Assembly: GCA_029565415.1 (NCBI GenBank)
Contig: JAKQOH010000107.1
Location: 1 to 14,421, forward strand
Length of the DNA: 14,421 nt
Source: Candidatus Rifleibacteriota bacterium
Lineage (GTDB): Bacteria > Riflebacteria > Ozemobacteria > Ozemobacterales > Ozemobacteraceae
Direction: 5' to 3'
Positions 1-7,374 of the stretch are shown here, in pieces (position 1 is the stretch's first letter; every line of letters begins with the position of its first letter). The notes beneath the pieces were generated by a model. The model was not told the DNA's origin and made no database searches. It saw only the letters and a program-made list of their open reading frames with translations. Position numbers and translations under genes: made by a program.

Positions 1-1
1 T

Positions 2-181
2 GTGCGCATGGTCGCCTCCCGGACTGTCATCCTCATGGTTAAGGAAGGGACGAAGGACACCTTCCTCGTTGGGAGCCACTCGATCCAGGTTCTGGATGGC
101 CACAACATCCTGAAGGATTATGCGAAACCCGACGCCAATAGTTGCATTTCCTCGCAGCCCGTCATCATTCTTCCTCAGTAA
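2..181 (+). CDS. C-terminal end of a probable GspG-like pseudopilin (5' partial)
   Basis: An open frame enters from the left edge and stops with TAA at 179-181, giving 59 visible residues. There is no usable start in view, so the gene begins upstream. The fragment is rich in alternating hydrophobic residues, as in a beta-rich domain. It aligns by eye with the tail of the pseudopilin at 1060-1809: VILMVKEGTKDTFLVGS here against IYLMINTFDDNTFFPGS there. In both, a V-L/I-D-type segment follows and the protein ends in a hydrophobic strand (VIILPQ here, LEVLIQSR there). It is therefore probably a third tandem paralogue whose prepilin leader lies outside the window. The next gene starts 55 bases downstream in the same direction. 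The homology is inferred from a short alignment and the N-terminus is unseen, so identity is only moderately supported. The reading frame itself is clear. Confidence 0.6.
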   Translation: MRMVASRTVILMVKEGTKDTFLVGSHSIQVLDGHNILKDYAKPDANSCISSQPVIILPQ

Positions 182-236
182 AGGCTACAACGGGTTTTTC
201 CCGATTGAGCGGTAAAATTTTTCAGGAGGGTAGGGT
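182..236 (+). promoter_or_regulatory. Leader between two pilin genes with small hairpin and strong Shine-Dalgarno
   Basis: This short gap contains a perfect 4-base-pair hairpin with a T5 loop (CGGG 191-194, CCCG 200-203) and a TAAAAT stretch at 213-218 that resembles a -10 element. A strong ribosome binding site AGGAGG sits at 224-229, seven bases before the ATG at 237. The ribosome site is clear and fixes the start of the next gene. The hairpin has no T-run after it, so it is not a convincing terminator. The -10-like element has no good -35 partner, so a promoter here is only a possibility. Confidence 0.4.
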
Positions 237-935
237 ATGAAACTCAGACAAGGCTTTACGTTGATCGAGCTGTTGATCGTGGTCACGATCATCGCGATCC
301 TGGCGGGCGCGGCTATCCCGTACGTTCAGGATTACGTCGATGAAGCGAGACGGGCGCGCTGCAAGAACGACCTGGATGAGATCCGGAACGCTCTTGCGCT
401 GTATGAACTGCGGCGTGGTGTGTCCTATTCGACGGACAATATCGCCTCCCTGATCGGTCCGTTCCTGAGCAAGCCGCTGAATGACCCCTGGGGCGCTGCT
501 TACAAGGTCAGCGATGCCTCTTCGACCGTCTACTCGTTCGGACCTGATGGTAAAGATTCGACTGGCGACGAAATTCGCACGGAATTCCGCCCCCGTATGG
601 CCGTCAGCAAGGTCCTGTGGTTCGACACGAACCAGAACGGGCTTGTGGACGTCGGCGTCGACTCCCTGAACATCTATGTGACTCGTCCGTTGGCCTATCT
701 TACGACCAGCACGATCAATGGCACGGGCCTGACTCTCTCGGCGGCTGCAACGGTTCTTGGAAACGCCGGTAAGGTGCTCATTGCTTCGGCCTCGATGGCG
801 TCGTTCCCCGTTCCTGTTGCTTTCGTTGCCGGTTCGGATACCCTGACCATCATTGATACAAACGAACTTTTCGATGGCAGTCTTTCCGCGACAAAGGCGG
901 CAAAGGGTGATTCTCTGAAGGTCATCGCTCCGTGA
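237..935 (+). CDS. GspG-like type IV pseudopilin with a C-terminal beta-rich extension
   Basis: This 232 aa protein has a class III prepilin leader: short MKLRQG, cleavage expected after Gly6, then FTLIELLIVV with the conserved Glu at mature position 5 and a hydrophobic helix to about residue 29. The core (about 30-118) has the pseudopilin hallmarks DPWG (83-86) and SFGPDG (100-105) followed by acidic residues, as in the calcium-binding loop of type II secretion major pseudopilins. A segment beginning LWFDTNQNG then leads into an extra domain of about 100 residues. D130, N132, N134 and D138 give an EF-hand-like DxNxNGxxD pattern. GspG proteins are usually nearer 140-150 aa, so the extension is unusual. 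AGGAGG seven bases upstream fixes the start, and a strong terminator lies 24 bases after the stop. The product would be processed by a prepilin peptidase and assembled at the inner membrane. Whether it serves a type II secretion-like or a type IV pilus-like machine cannot be told from the window. Confidence 0.88.
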   Translation: MKLRQGFTLIELLIVVTIIAILAGAAIPYVQDYVDEARRARCKNDLDEIRNALALYELRRGVSYSTDNIASLIGPFLSKPLNDPWGAAYKVSDASSTVYSFGPDGKDSTGDEIRTEFRPRMAVSKVLWFDTNQNGLVDVGVDSLNIYVTRPLAYLTTSTINGTGLTLSAAATVLGNAGKVLIASASMASFPVPVAFVAGSDTLTIIDTNELFDGSLSATKAAKGDSLKVIAP

Positions 936-958
936 TCTGAGCGGTCCTTATTTCATGC

Positions 959-989
959 AAAAAAGCCCGGCCGGAAGGCCGGGTTTTTT
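959..989 (+). terminator. Rho-independent terminator between two pseudopilin genes
   Basis: A perfect 7-base-pair GC stem (CCCGGCC at 966-972 with GGCCGGG at 977-983) closes on a GGAA tetraloop. It is followed immediately by six T and preceded by six A. The flanking A and T tracts can extend the stem through a G-T pair and make the structure symmetric, so it could also act on minus-strand transcripts. It should end most transcripts of the 237-935 gene and set that gene apart from the pilin gene downstream. Confidence 0.92.
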
Positions 990-1059
990 GTTGCACGGAA
1001 ACCGCAAGGAGTTGTGACGGTATTGTGGATGCAGGGGGGGTGTGGTAACATCCCCGGTC

Positions 1060-1809
1060 ATGAACAGGCGCGCATTTACGTTGATCGAGTTGCTTATCGT
1101 GGTGGCGATCATCGCCGTTCTGGTCGGTGTGGCTCTGCCGTACTACCAGAACTACGTCAAGGAGACGAAGATCTCCAAGGCGAAGCATGAGCTGGACATC
1201 ATGAAGGAGGCGTTGATCAAATTCAACACCTTCGAGGATAGAAAGTTCGGTTTCGGCAACCAGGCGGCGAAGCTCGAGATGCTGCTGGGCAAGTATCTCC
1301 AGAACCTTCCCTTCGATCCCTGGGGGCGTGCCTACGAGGTGATGCCCGACAAGGGGCAACTGCTCTGCAGAGGCCCGGATCATATTGCCTCGTATGACGA
1401 CATCGTCGTCGATTACGAGCCGCCGCTGGCTCTTCAGAAGGCATCCTGGATCGATTCCGACAACAACCTGCACATCTCGACCGGCGATCTGTTGCGGCTC
1501 GAATTCAGCAAGATGCTTCTCGCGACCCAGACGGTTGTGCTTTCCAATGCCTCGCCGACCCCGCCCGGTACCGACCTCCAGTTCTCCCCGGAAGTGCTGA
1601 TCGCGAATATGACGGCTTCGCCGACGGTGGCCAGCTCGAGCGACATCTATCTGATGATCAATACCTTTGACGATAATACTTTTTTCCCGGGCTCGTCGAC
1701 CGTCCGGGTTGCGCCGACCAACACGAAGATTCTCGACAACGCCAATCGCACAGCGAACGGCACCAACGGGCAGTATCAGGGGCTTGAAGTGCTCATCCAG
1801 AGCCGCTGA
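1060..1809 (+). CDS. Second GspG-like type IV pseudopilin, with Ala at the cleavage site
   Basis: The 249 aa product begins MNRRAFTLIELLIVV, a class III leader with Glu at mature position 5 and a hydrophobic helix to about residue 28. The residue before the expected cleavage is Ala5, where Gly is nearly invariant. The core carries DPWG (86-89) and RGPD (104-107), and matches its upstream neighbour through PYxQxYV, the LD...AL helix, the DPWG loop and a W-x-D-x-x-N segment that opens the C-terminal extension. Ser/Thr/Pro/Ala-rich stretches at 162-171 and 184-194 resemble O-glycan acceptor regions. ATG at 1060 gives the usual short leader. An in-frame GTG at 1042 would add six residues; neither start has a good ribosome site, only a G-run at 1034-1040. 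The gene lies between a terminator and a membrane glycan-transfer protein, so it probably has its own promoter and is co-transcribed with the downstream gene. Confidence 0.86.
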   Translation: MNRRAFTLIELLIVVAIIAVLVGVALPYYQNYVKETKISKAKHELDIMKEALIKFNTFEDRKFGFGNQAAKLEMLLGKYLQNLPFDPWGRAYEVMPDKGQLLCRGPDHIASYDDIVVDYEPPLALQKASWIDSDNNLHISTGDLLRLEFSKMLLATQTVVLSNASPTPPGTDLQFSPEVLIANMTASPTVASSSDIYLMINTFDDNTFFPGSSTVRVAPTNTKILDNANRTANGTNGQYQGLEVLIQSR

Positions 1810-1847
1810 AGATGGCGAAAATCCACGGAACGGACACAGAGGAAATC

Positions 1848-4595
1848 ATGAACATGCAACGGGAATCCGGTGCGGGCAGTTCCCGTAACGGGCAGAATCA
1901 GGGCTGGGGCGGACTTGACGCGCTGGATTGGGTGATCTACATCGGGATCATCCTTGTCACGATTGTCGTACCGTTCCTGTATTCACGGCAGACGACGGAA
2001 AACTTCCTGACGCCGAAGGAGTTCACCTCGAAGATCGCTCTCGGCTTCCTGGCCGCGCTGTTCTGCCTGCGGTTCGTCGTCAATGGCCGTGCCCAGCTTG
2101 CCCGGACGCGGATCGACCTTCCCCTGGCTGCCTTTTTCGGCCTTTCCGTCGCATCCCTGCTCTGGAATGACAATGTTCCCTCGGCGATCCGTGACCTGCG
2201 GGGGACGTTCCTGATCCTGATGCTCGTCCCGCTCATCTTGAACACCGTCCGGGAGAGGTGGCAGTTCGAAGGGGTCATCTGGGCCATGATCTTCGCGGGG
2301 ATTGCAACGAGCACCCTCGGGATCATGGAGTCCTACAACATCTATTTCAAACTCGATCCCGTCCGTGGGTTCACCTTCGTCCGGGATGAGATCCTCGGGG
2401 GCCAGATCGATTATAGCGCGTGGTATATTCCCCTCTTTCCGCAACTGGCCTCGAAGGAATATGCGATGACCTCGATCGTGTCGACGTTCGGCAACCGGAA
2501 CTACCTCGGCACGTTCGCGATGTTCACGGCCTTTTTCCCGCTCGGCTTCTTCTTCTACTACCGGCATCCGCTGATGAAGGCCCTTTCGATCAGTCTGTTC
2601 TCCTGGATGGTGGTCGGCCTCTACATCACCCGGTGTCGTGCGGCGCTGGGCGGCATCGTTGCGGGCGTGCTGTTCATATTCGCGATGCTCGTCATTTTCG
2701 ACCGGAGCTGGAAGTTCGTGAAGCGCCATTCCGCGTTCTTCATGATCGTCGCCTTCATTCTCGTCGGCGGCATGCTGGTCACCGCAGCAACCTCGAAATC
2801 CGGCGGCATGATCGACAAGCTCAAGACCACCTTCACGATGGATCGTAAGGTCAGCAATGTCTACGAGCGCATCTGGGTCTGGTATGCCACGCTTCGCAAC
2901 TGGCTCGACAACCCACCCCTGTCGATCGCGGCCCCGGAGATGAAAGCCCAGATCGAGGGGCCCGAGGTGAACGGGAACCCCGTCAAGCGCGTCACCCGCT
3001 GGCTGCTCGGCGGCGGATACGGCTCGTTCAAGCATTTTTTCCCGCTTCAGGAAGCCAAGACGTTCGATGACGAGAACAAGGAGACGTTCACCGCCGTCAC
3101 CTTCCGACAGGCCCACAACGACTGGTTGCAGGTGCTCGCCGAGCTCGGCCTGATCGGTTTCGGCCTGCTCTTCTGGCTGATCTGGCGTTTCTTCCGTTCG
3201 ATCTACCACGCTATTCGCGAAGACACCCGCGGGGCGGTGGAGCGCGACTTCCGGGGCGAGCATATCCTGCTCATCACCCTGGGGGCTGCGATGGTGGCCC
3301 AGATGGTCGCGGCGATTCCGGATTTCCCCTTCCATCGCATCGAAACGGCGCTGTATGCCGTCATCGTTCTCGCTCTCGTGCCGGTCTGCGCCGAGACGCT
3401 GTTTTTCACGCGACAACTGCCCCTCACCCAGGTGAAGCTTGCGCCCGACACTCCCGTCTGGATCGGCATCGCCGGCGTCGTCGTCGGGCTTCTCGCGATC
3501 AATTTCGAGGTGCGGTGCTGGCAGGCCGATATCCGGGTGCGCACGGCCGAGGCGTATCTGGGCCAGCGGCTTTCTCCCGAGGCCGTCGTGCAGGCGAAGA
3601 AAGAGCTGATCAGTGCGATCCAGACCGATCCGCTGCCCGGCGACCCGTATCTGAAGATGGCGACGATTCTCGAGCTCGAGAACAAGCCGCAGGAAGCGCT
3701 CGATTTCGCCAACCGGGCCTGGAAGAACATCAATTTCAACGCCCGCTCGACCTACCACTCGGTGATCTTCCGGCGGATGCACATTTATTACCATATCATG
3801 CAGGATAAAAAGCGGGCGCTCGAGGAAGCCCTCACCGGCCAATACATGACGGCCGGAGATGCGCGGTCCATCTACTACTTCTATGCGGGCAAGATCGCCC
3901 TCGAACTCAACGATGCCGGCCGCGCGGAATGGGCTCTCGGCCGCGCGCTCAACTACCCCTCGTTCGAGATGCAGGCGGCGGCGAATCTCGCCGTGGTCAA
4001 GGCCTCCCTGCAGAAATGGCCCGAGGCGCTGGCCCTTGCCGCTTCGGTTTCGGCGCGCGTGTCGGATGCCGACCCGACGATGCTGGATATCGTCGGCATC
4101 TCGGCCTCGGCTCTCGGCCAGCTTGCCACGGCCGAGACGGCGCTGCGGAAAGCGGTGGCAATCAGCCCTGGGCAGCCCGTCTACAAGCGCGATCTGGGCT
4201 CTCTTCTCGTTCGGGCCGGGCGCCGCGCGGAAGGACGCACACTGCTCGAAGAGGCCTACGAAAGCACGGATCTGCCCCCGAGCCTGGGGCTCGAGATCAA
4301 AACAGCTCTCGCATCGCTCTCGGTTCAACAGCGGAAGATGGCGGACGATCTGCTTGCATCGGGAAGCCGGGAGGAAGCCGTCTCGCTGCTGCGGGAGCTG
4401 TATGTGGCCCGCCTGCTTCCCGACGGGATGAAGGCCGACGTCGAAGCCAGGCTCCGGTCACTGGGGGCGATGATCGCCGAGCAGCCCATCGTTCCCGCGG
4501 AAAAACCGCCGGTCCCGCCGGCGAGCCCGTCTGAGCCGGCTGCGCCAGCCGCGCCTGCCGCCGGGGTTGCAAGTGAGGGCGGGGTGCAGCCGTGA
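1848..4595 (+). CDS. O-antigen ligase/polymerase superfamily (Wzy_C, PglL-like) protein with C-terminal TPR domain
   Basis: This 915 aa polytopic inner-membrane protein has about ten or more hydrophobic segments within residues 27-560. Two hallmarks of the family are visible: FGNRNYLG (214-221; typical GNxNYxA/G) and AHNDWLQ followed by AELGLIGF (from 422). H423 sits where WaaL and PglL have an essential periplasmic histidine. ITRCRAALGG corresponds to the usual SRGA-like helix. From about 578 to 845 the sequence turns soluble and helical, with TPR-like units such as PGDPYLKMATILELENKPQE, and ends in a Pro/Ala-rich tail. The family transfers undecaprenyl-linked glycans in the periplasm. Next to pilin genes, an O-oligosaccharyltransferase acting on pilin is the best guess; O-antigen ligase or polymerase remain possible. 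GAGG at 1839-1842 supports ATG 1848. An upstream in-frame ATG at 1812 would add 12 residues but has a weaker site. The stop overlaps the next gene by four bases. Confidence 0.82.
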   Translation: MNMQRESGAGSSRNGQNQGWGGLDALDWVIYIGIILVTIVVPFLYSRQTTENFLTPKEFTSKIALGFLAALFCLRFVVNGRAQLARTRIDLPLAAFFGLSVASLLWNDNVPSAIRDLRGTFLILMLVPLILNTVRERWQFEGVIWAMIFAGIATSTLGIMESYNIYFKLDPVRGFTFVRDEILGGQIDYSAWYIPLFPQLASKEYAMTSIVSTFGNRNYLGTFAMFTAFFPLGFFFYYRHPLMKALSISLFSWMVVGLYITRCRAALGGIVAGVLFIFAMLVIFDRSWKFVKRHSAFFMIVAFILVGGMLVTAATSKSGGMIDKLKTTFTMDRKVSNVYERIWVWYATLRNWLDNPPLSIAAPEMKAQIEGPEVNGNPVKRVTRWLLGGGYGSFKHFFPLQEAKTFDDENKETFTAVTFRQAHNDWLQVLAELGLIGFGLLFWLIWRFFRSIYHAIREDTRGAVERDFRGEHILLITLGAAMVAQMVAAIPDFPFHRIETALYAVIVLALVPVCAETLFFTRQLPLTQVKLAPDTPVWIGIAGVVVGLLAINFEVRCWQADIRVRTAEAYLGQRLSPEAVVQAKKELISAIQTDPLPGDPYLKMATILELENKPQEALDFANRAWKNINFNARSTYHSVIFRRMHIYYHIMQDKKRALEEALTGQYMTAGDARSIYYFYAGKIALELNDAGRAEWALGRALNYPSFEMQAAANLAVVKASLQKWPEALALAASVSARVSDADPTMLDIVGISASALGQLATAETALRKAVAISPGQPVYKRDLGSLLVRAGRRAEGRTLLEEAYESTDLPPSLGLEIKTALASLSVQQRKMADDLLASGSREEAVSLLRELYVARLLPDGMKADVEARLRSLGAMIAEQPIVPAEKPPVPPASPSEPAAPAAPAAGVASEGGVQP

Positions 4596-6277
4596 ACGGC
4601 CCGATGAAAGCTGCTCTGACACGGCTGATCCCCGTAGCCTTGTGCGCCTGCGCAGTGTTCTCCGTTGCCGGCTGCGGCGGCGGTCGGGAGATTCCCGAGC
4701 GGCTCGAGTCCGGATTTGCCATCGACCGTCCGGATGTCCTCCGGCTCGGGCTGTATGGAGATGCCCTCTCGCTTTCGCCGATAGGCCACCACGCCGAATA
4801 CGAACGGCTCATCTGCAACCTGGTCCATGCGGCGCCCCTGAGACGGGCACCGGATGCGAGTTTGCAGCCAGATTTGTTCGAATCGTGGGTCAGTTACCCC
4901 GACGAAGCGGGCCGGCTGGTCGTCGATGCCTTCTGGAAGACCGGTTTGCGCTGGCATGACGGGGTGCCGTTCGATACGAAAGCGCTCGCGTTCACCTTCG
5001 AGATGATGAAACAGCCTGGAAACGGCTCTCCGTATGCGGCTCTCGCCTCCCAGGTCGTCCGCATCGACGAGCTCGACCGCGGAAAACGCGTCCGGATCGT
5101 TTTCGCGACGTCGTCCCGGCGCTCCCTCGAGCTGCTGACCGCCGGCCTGCTGCCGCCCCACCTGCTCGAAGGGAAACAGGTTCCAGAAGCCCTTGTGCCC
5201 CGTATCGCCTCGGATCCCGAAGCGGGCGTCTCGACGCCGACGGCCAGCGCATCCCTGGCGGCATACACCGAGTTCCCCGTCGGGATGGGCCCCTACCGGC
5301 TCGTGAACCGGCGGCGGGGGCGGTTCATCGAGCTCGAAGCGTGGCCACAGACAGCTTCCCAGACCCTGGCGTTCTCGCGCATTCTCGTGCGGTGTCACCC
5401 CCAGCTCGAATCGCTGCTCGCCGACTTCCGCAACGGCAGGCTCGACTGGATGCCGGTTCCCTCGGAAATCGCCTCGAAGATCGAGGAGCTGAAGATCCCC
5501 CAGGTGCGGTTCCTGCGATACCCGAACCCGTCGTTCCTGTTCTGGGGCTTCAACACCCGCCGGCCGCCCTTCGATCGGCCTGCCCTTCGCATGGCCCTCG
5601 ATGAGGGCCTCGATCGCGCGAGCCTGCGCCTGAAGATCCCCTACGACGGGGAGCTGCTGGGGCTGGCTTCGGATGCGGCCGACACGGCTGGCGGGCGGCG
5701 CGATCTCGCGGCAGCGCTCGAAGCCGCGGGATTCCGCGATACGAACGGGGACGGACGGCGGGAGGCTGACGGAAAGCCCCTCGAGCTCAAGATTCTCGTG
5801 AACGAGGAGAACCTTTCTCGCAAACTCGTCGCCGAGGAGATCGTCCGGCAACTGAACCTGGTGGGCATCAGCGGAACGGTCGAAGGCGCCAACTGGTCTG
5901 AACTGCTCGGGAAGCGGCTTGCGAGCGATTCGTGGGACAGCTTCCTGCTGGCCTTTCAGCAGCCGACGGACGGAAACGTCATCGATCTCTGGCACACCCC
6001 TGCCTCCGCCGCCGGAGCGTTGAATACGTGCGGTGTTTCCGACCCCGAACTCGACGCGGCGCTGGACCGGCTGGATACCTGGCCCGAAGTTGCTTCGGCT
6101 GCTGAGCTGCGGGCGACGGTGCAGGCCCGGATTGCTGCCGTCCGGCCGGGCGCGTTCCTGTTCCGACCGTTCGATGTCGCCATGTGTCGCGAGGGGCTGA
6201 TCGGCCCGGCGAGCGAGACGGGGATCATCGATATGCAGCCGGCAACCTGGAATAAGCTCGCGTCGCAGACCCCGTGA
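4592..6277 (+). CDS. Peptide/nickel-type ABC transporter solute-binding lipoprotein (SBP family 5)
   Basis: This 561 aa protein begins with a lipoprotein signal: basic start, hydrophobic stretch and lipobox SVAGC with Cys28 as the lipidated residue, followed by GGG. Family 5 binding-protein features include the N-terminal PDVLRLGLYG strand, a YERLICNLVHAAPLR region, WHDGVPFDTKALAFTFEMM (a clear match to the WHDGxPFxAxDVxFT signature), and DTNGDGRREADGKPLELKIL from residue 383, which matches the usual D-x-DGDG-x-R-x-x-DGKPL element. Length is normal for DppA/OppA relatives. It should capture peptides or another small ligand at the outer face of the inner membrane and pass it to an ABC importer. 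The GTG start at 4592 overlaps the previous stop (TGA 4593-4595); ATG 4604 is an alternative that keeps the signal intact. Two cognate ATPase genes follow, but no permeases. The ligand cannot be read from the sequence. Confidence 0.9.
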   Translation: MNGPMKAALTRLIPVALCACAVFSVAGCGGGREIPERLESGFAIDRPDVLRLGLYGDALSLSPIGHHAEYERLICNLVHAAPLRRAPDASLQPDLFESWVSYPDEAGRLVVDAFWKTGLRWHDGVPFDTKALAFTFEMMKQPGNGSPYAALASQVVRIDELDRGKRVRIVFATSSRRSLELLTAGLLPPHLLEGKQVPEALVPRIASDPEAGVSTPTASASLAAYTEFPVGMGPYRLVNRRRGRFIELEAWPQTASQTLAFSRILVRCHPQLESLLADFRNGRLDWMPVPSEIASKIEELKIPQVRFLRYPNPSFLFWGFNTRRPPFDRPALRMALDEGLDRASLRLKIPYDGELLGLASDAADTAGGRRDLAAALEAAGFRDTNGDGRREADGKPLELKILVNEENLSRKLVAEEIVRQLNLVGISGTVEGANWSELLGKRLASDSWDSFLLAFQQPTDGNVIDLWHTPASAAGALNTCGVSDPELDAALDRLDTWPEVASAAELRATVQARIAAVRPGAFLFRPFDVAMCREGLIGPASETGIIDMQPATWNKLASQTP

Positions 6278-7254
6278 CCGTGATGCCGCCTCTTCTTTCG
6301 ATGAGCGGATACTCCCTCACCCTCCGCGGGAGTGACGGCCGGCCATTGCCGGTGCTGCAGAACGTCGATTTCGAGATCCGGCAGGGCCAGTGCGTCGGCG
6401 TCGCGGGGGAGTCGGGCTCGGGCAAATCCGTCTTGGCACTCAGCATCATGGGCCTTCTGCCGGCTTCGTCCGTCGTCGATCGCGCCGGTTCGATCCGCTT
6501 CGGCGAGCTCGATCTGATGAGCCTCGACGAGGAGGCGTTCCGCCAGGTGCGCGGCAGCCGGATGGCGATGGTGTTCCAAGAGCCGATGACGGCGATGAAC
6601 CCCTTGATGACGCTGTTCGACCAGGTCGGCGAGACCGTCGCCGCCCATCAGCCCGGGGCGACCCGGGACGAGATCCGGGAGCGGGTCGTTCGGGCCCTCA
6701 GGCGTGCCGGCTTCGCCGATCCCGACCGGTTTCTCTCGTCGTTTCCGCACCAGTTGAGCGGCGGTATGCGCCAGCGCGCCATGCTCGCCATGGCCCTGGT
6801 GATGGATCCCGAGCTGGTGATCGCCGACGAGCCGACGACCGCCCTCGATGCGGCACTGCAGATCCAGCTGTTGGGGGAGCTGCGCCGCCAGGTGCGCGCG
6901 GGCGGTAACTCGCTGATGTTTATCAGCCACGATCTGGGGGTGATCCGGGCGGTTTCGGACCGGCTGGTGGTGATGTATGCCGGTGTCATCGTCGAATCGG
7001 GGCCGACCGCCGAGCTGATGGCCAAACCGGCCCATCCCTACACGGCCGCGCTGATCGAGGCTTTGCCGCGGCTGATCGTCGAACGGCGCCTGCCGCGCCC
7101 CATTCCCGGCCACCTGCCCTCACCCGACAAAAAGCCCGCCGGCTGCGTTTTTTCGGACCGGTGCAGCCAGGTGCGGGATGCCTGCCGCAGCGGGCTTCCC
7201 CCGGCCGTCGAGACCGGCCCCGAACGGCTCGTGCGATGCCTCTTCCCCCTCTGA
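6274..7254 (+). CDS. ABC transporter ATPase, DppD/OppD type
   Basis: This 326 aa nucleotide-binding subunit contains every ATPase motif: Walker A GESGSGKS (45-52), Q-loop Gln102, signature LSGGM (161-165), Walker B LVIADE (181-186) and switch His219. The QEPMTAMNP region and the HPYTAALIEALP segment opening the C-terminal domain are typical of the oligopeptide/dipeptide branch. The tail holds four cysteines at 291, 297, 304 and 322 (C-x5-C-x6-C-x17-C), a spacing I associate with the [4Fe-4S]-binding end of OppD-like proteins. It would hydrolyse ATP at the cytoplasmic face together with the 7375-8508 ATPase. GTG 6274 overlaps the previous stop by four bases. ATG 6283 is a possible alternative, and neither has a strong ribosome site. 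The protein is intact and normal in length. Its membrane partner is not in the window. Confidence 0.93.
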   Translation: MTVMPPLLSMSGYSLTLRGSDGRPLPVLQNVDFEIRQGQCVGVAGESGSGKSVLALSIMGLLPASSVVDRAGSIRFGELDLMSLDEEAFRQVRGSRMAMVFQEPMTAMNPLMTLFDQVGETVAAHQPGATRDEIRERVVRALRRAGFADPDRFLSSFPHQLSGGMRQRAMLAMALVMDPELVIADEPTTALDAALQIQLLGELRRQVRAGGNSLMFISHDLGVIRAVSDRLVVMYAGVIVESGPTAELMAKPAHPYTAALIEALPRLIVERRLPRPIPGHLPSPDKKPAGCVFSDRCSQVRDACRSGLPPAVETGPERLVRCLFPL

Positions 7255-7374
7255 CGCCCTTCCGATACCAACGGGCGGACTCGGGCGCATCGATGCATCA
7301 CTTTTTTCTCTGAAAAAGACGGCAATCGGCCGATAGGGAAGCCATCATCCTCGGATCCCGGAGCGAGTGTCACC
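7255..7374 (+). promoter_or_regulatory. Intergenic gap with two 10-base palindromes and a weak hairpin
   Basis: This 120-base gap is the only sizeable one between 4592 and the window end. It holds the perfect palindrome GCATCGATGC (7287-7296), a weak hairpin CTTTTTT-CTCT-GAAAAAG (7301-7318) and a second perfect palindrome ATCGGCCGAT (7325-7334). The palindrome centres are 38 bases apart. GGAGCGAG at 7359-7366 probably serves as the ribosome site of the next gene. The T-run precedes rather than follows the GC palindrome stem, so this is not a classical terminator on the plus strand. An operator or internal promoter is possible. I see no coding sequence here. Confidence 0.3.

Noticed and set aside
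991..1006. Sigma-54-like promoter before the second pilin (TTGCACG, 4 bases, CCGCA)
   Set aside because: The nearly invariant GG of the -24 element is missing and the -12 element matches only in part, so it is not reported as a promoter.
1983..4328. Long minus-strand open frame (781 codons) opposite the ligase gene
   Set aside because: It is rich in Arg, Asp, Gly, His and Pro with no domain or hydrophobic pattern, and it mirrors the codon periodicity of the convincing plus-strand membrane protein. It is a high-GC shadow.
4325..5995. Long minus-strand open frame (556 codons) opposite the binding-protein gene
   Set aside because: The plus strand encodes an unmistakable family 5 binding lipoprotein here; the antisense product has biased composition and no recognisable motif.
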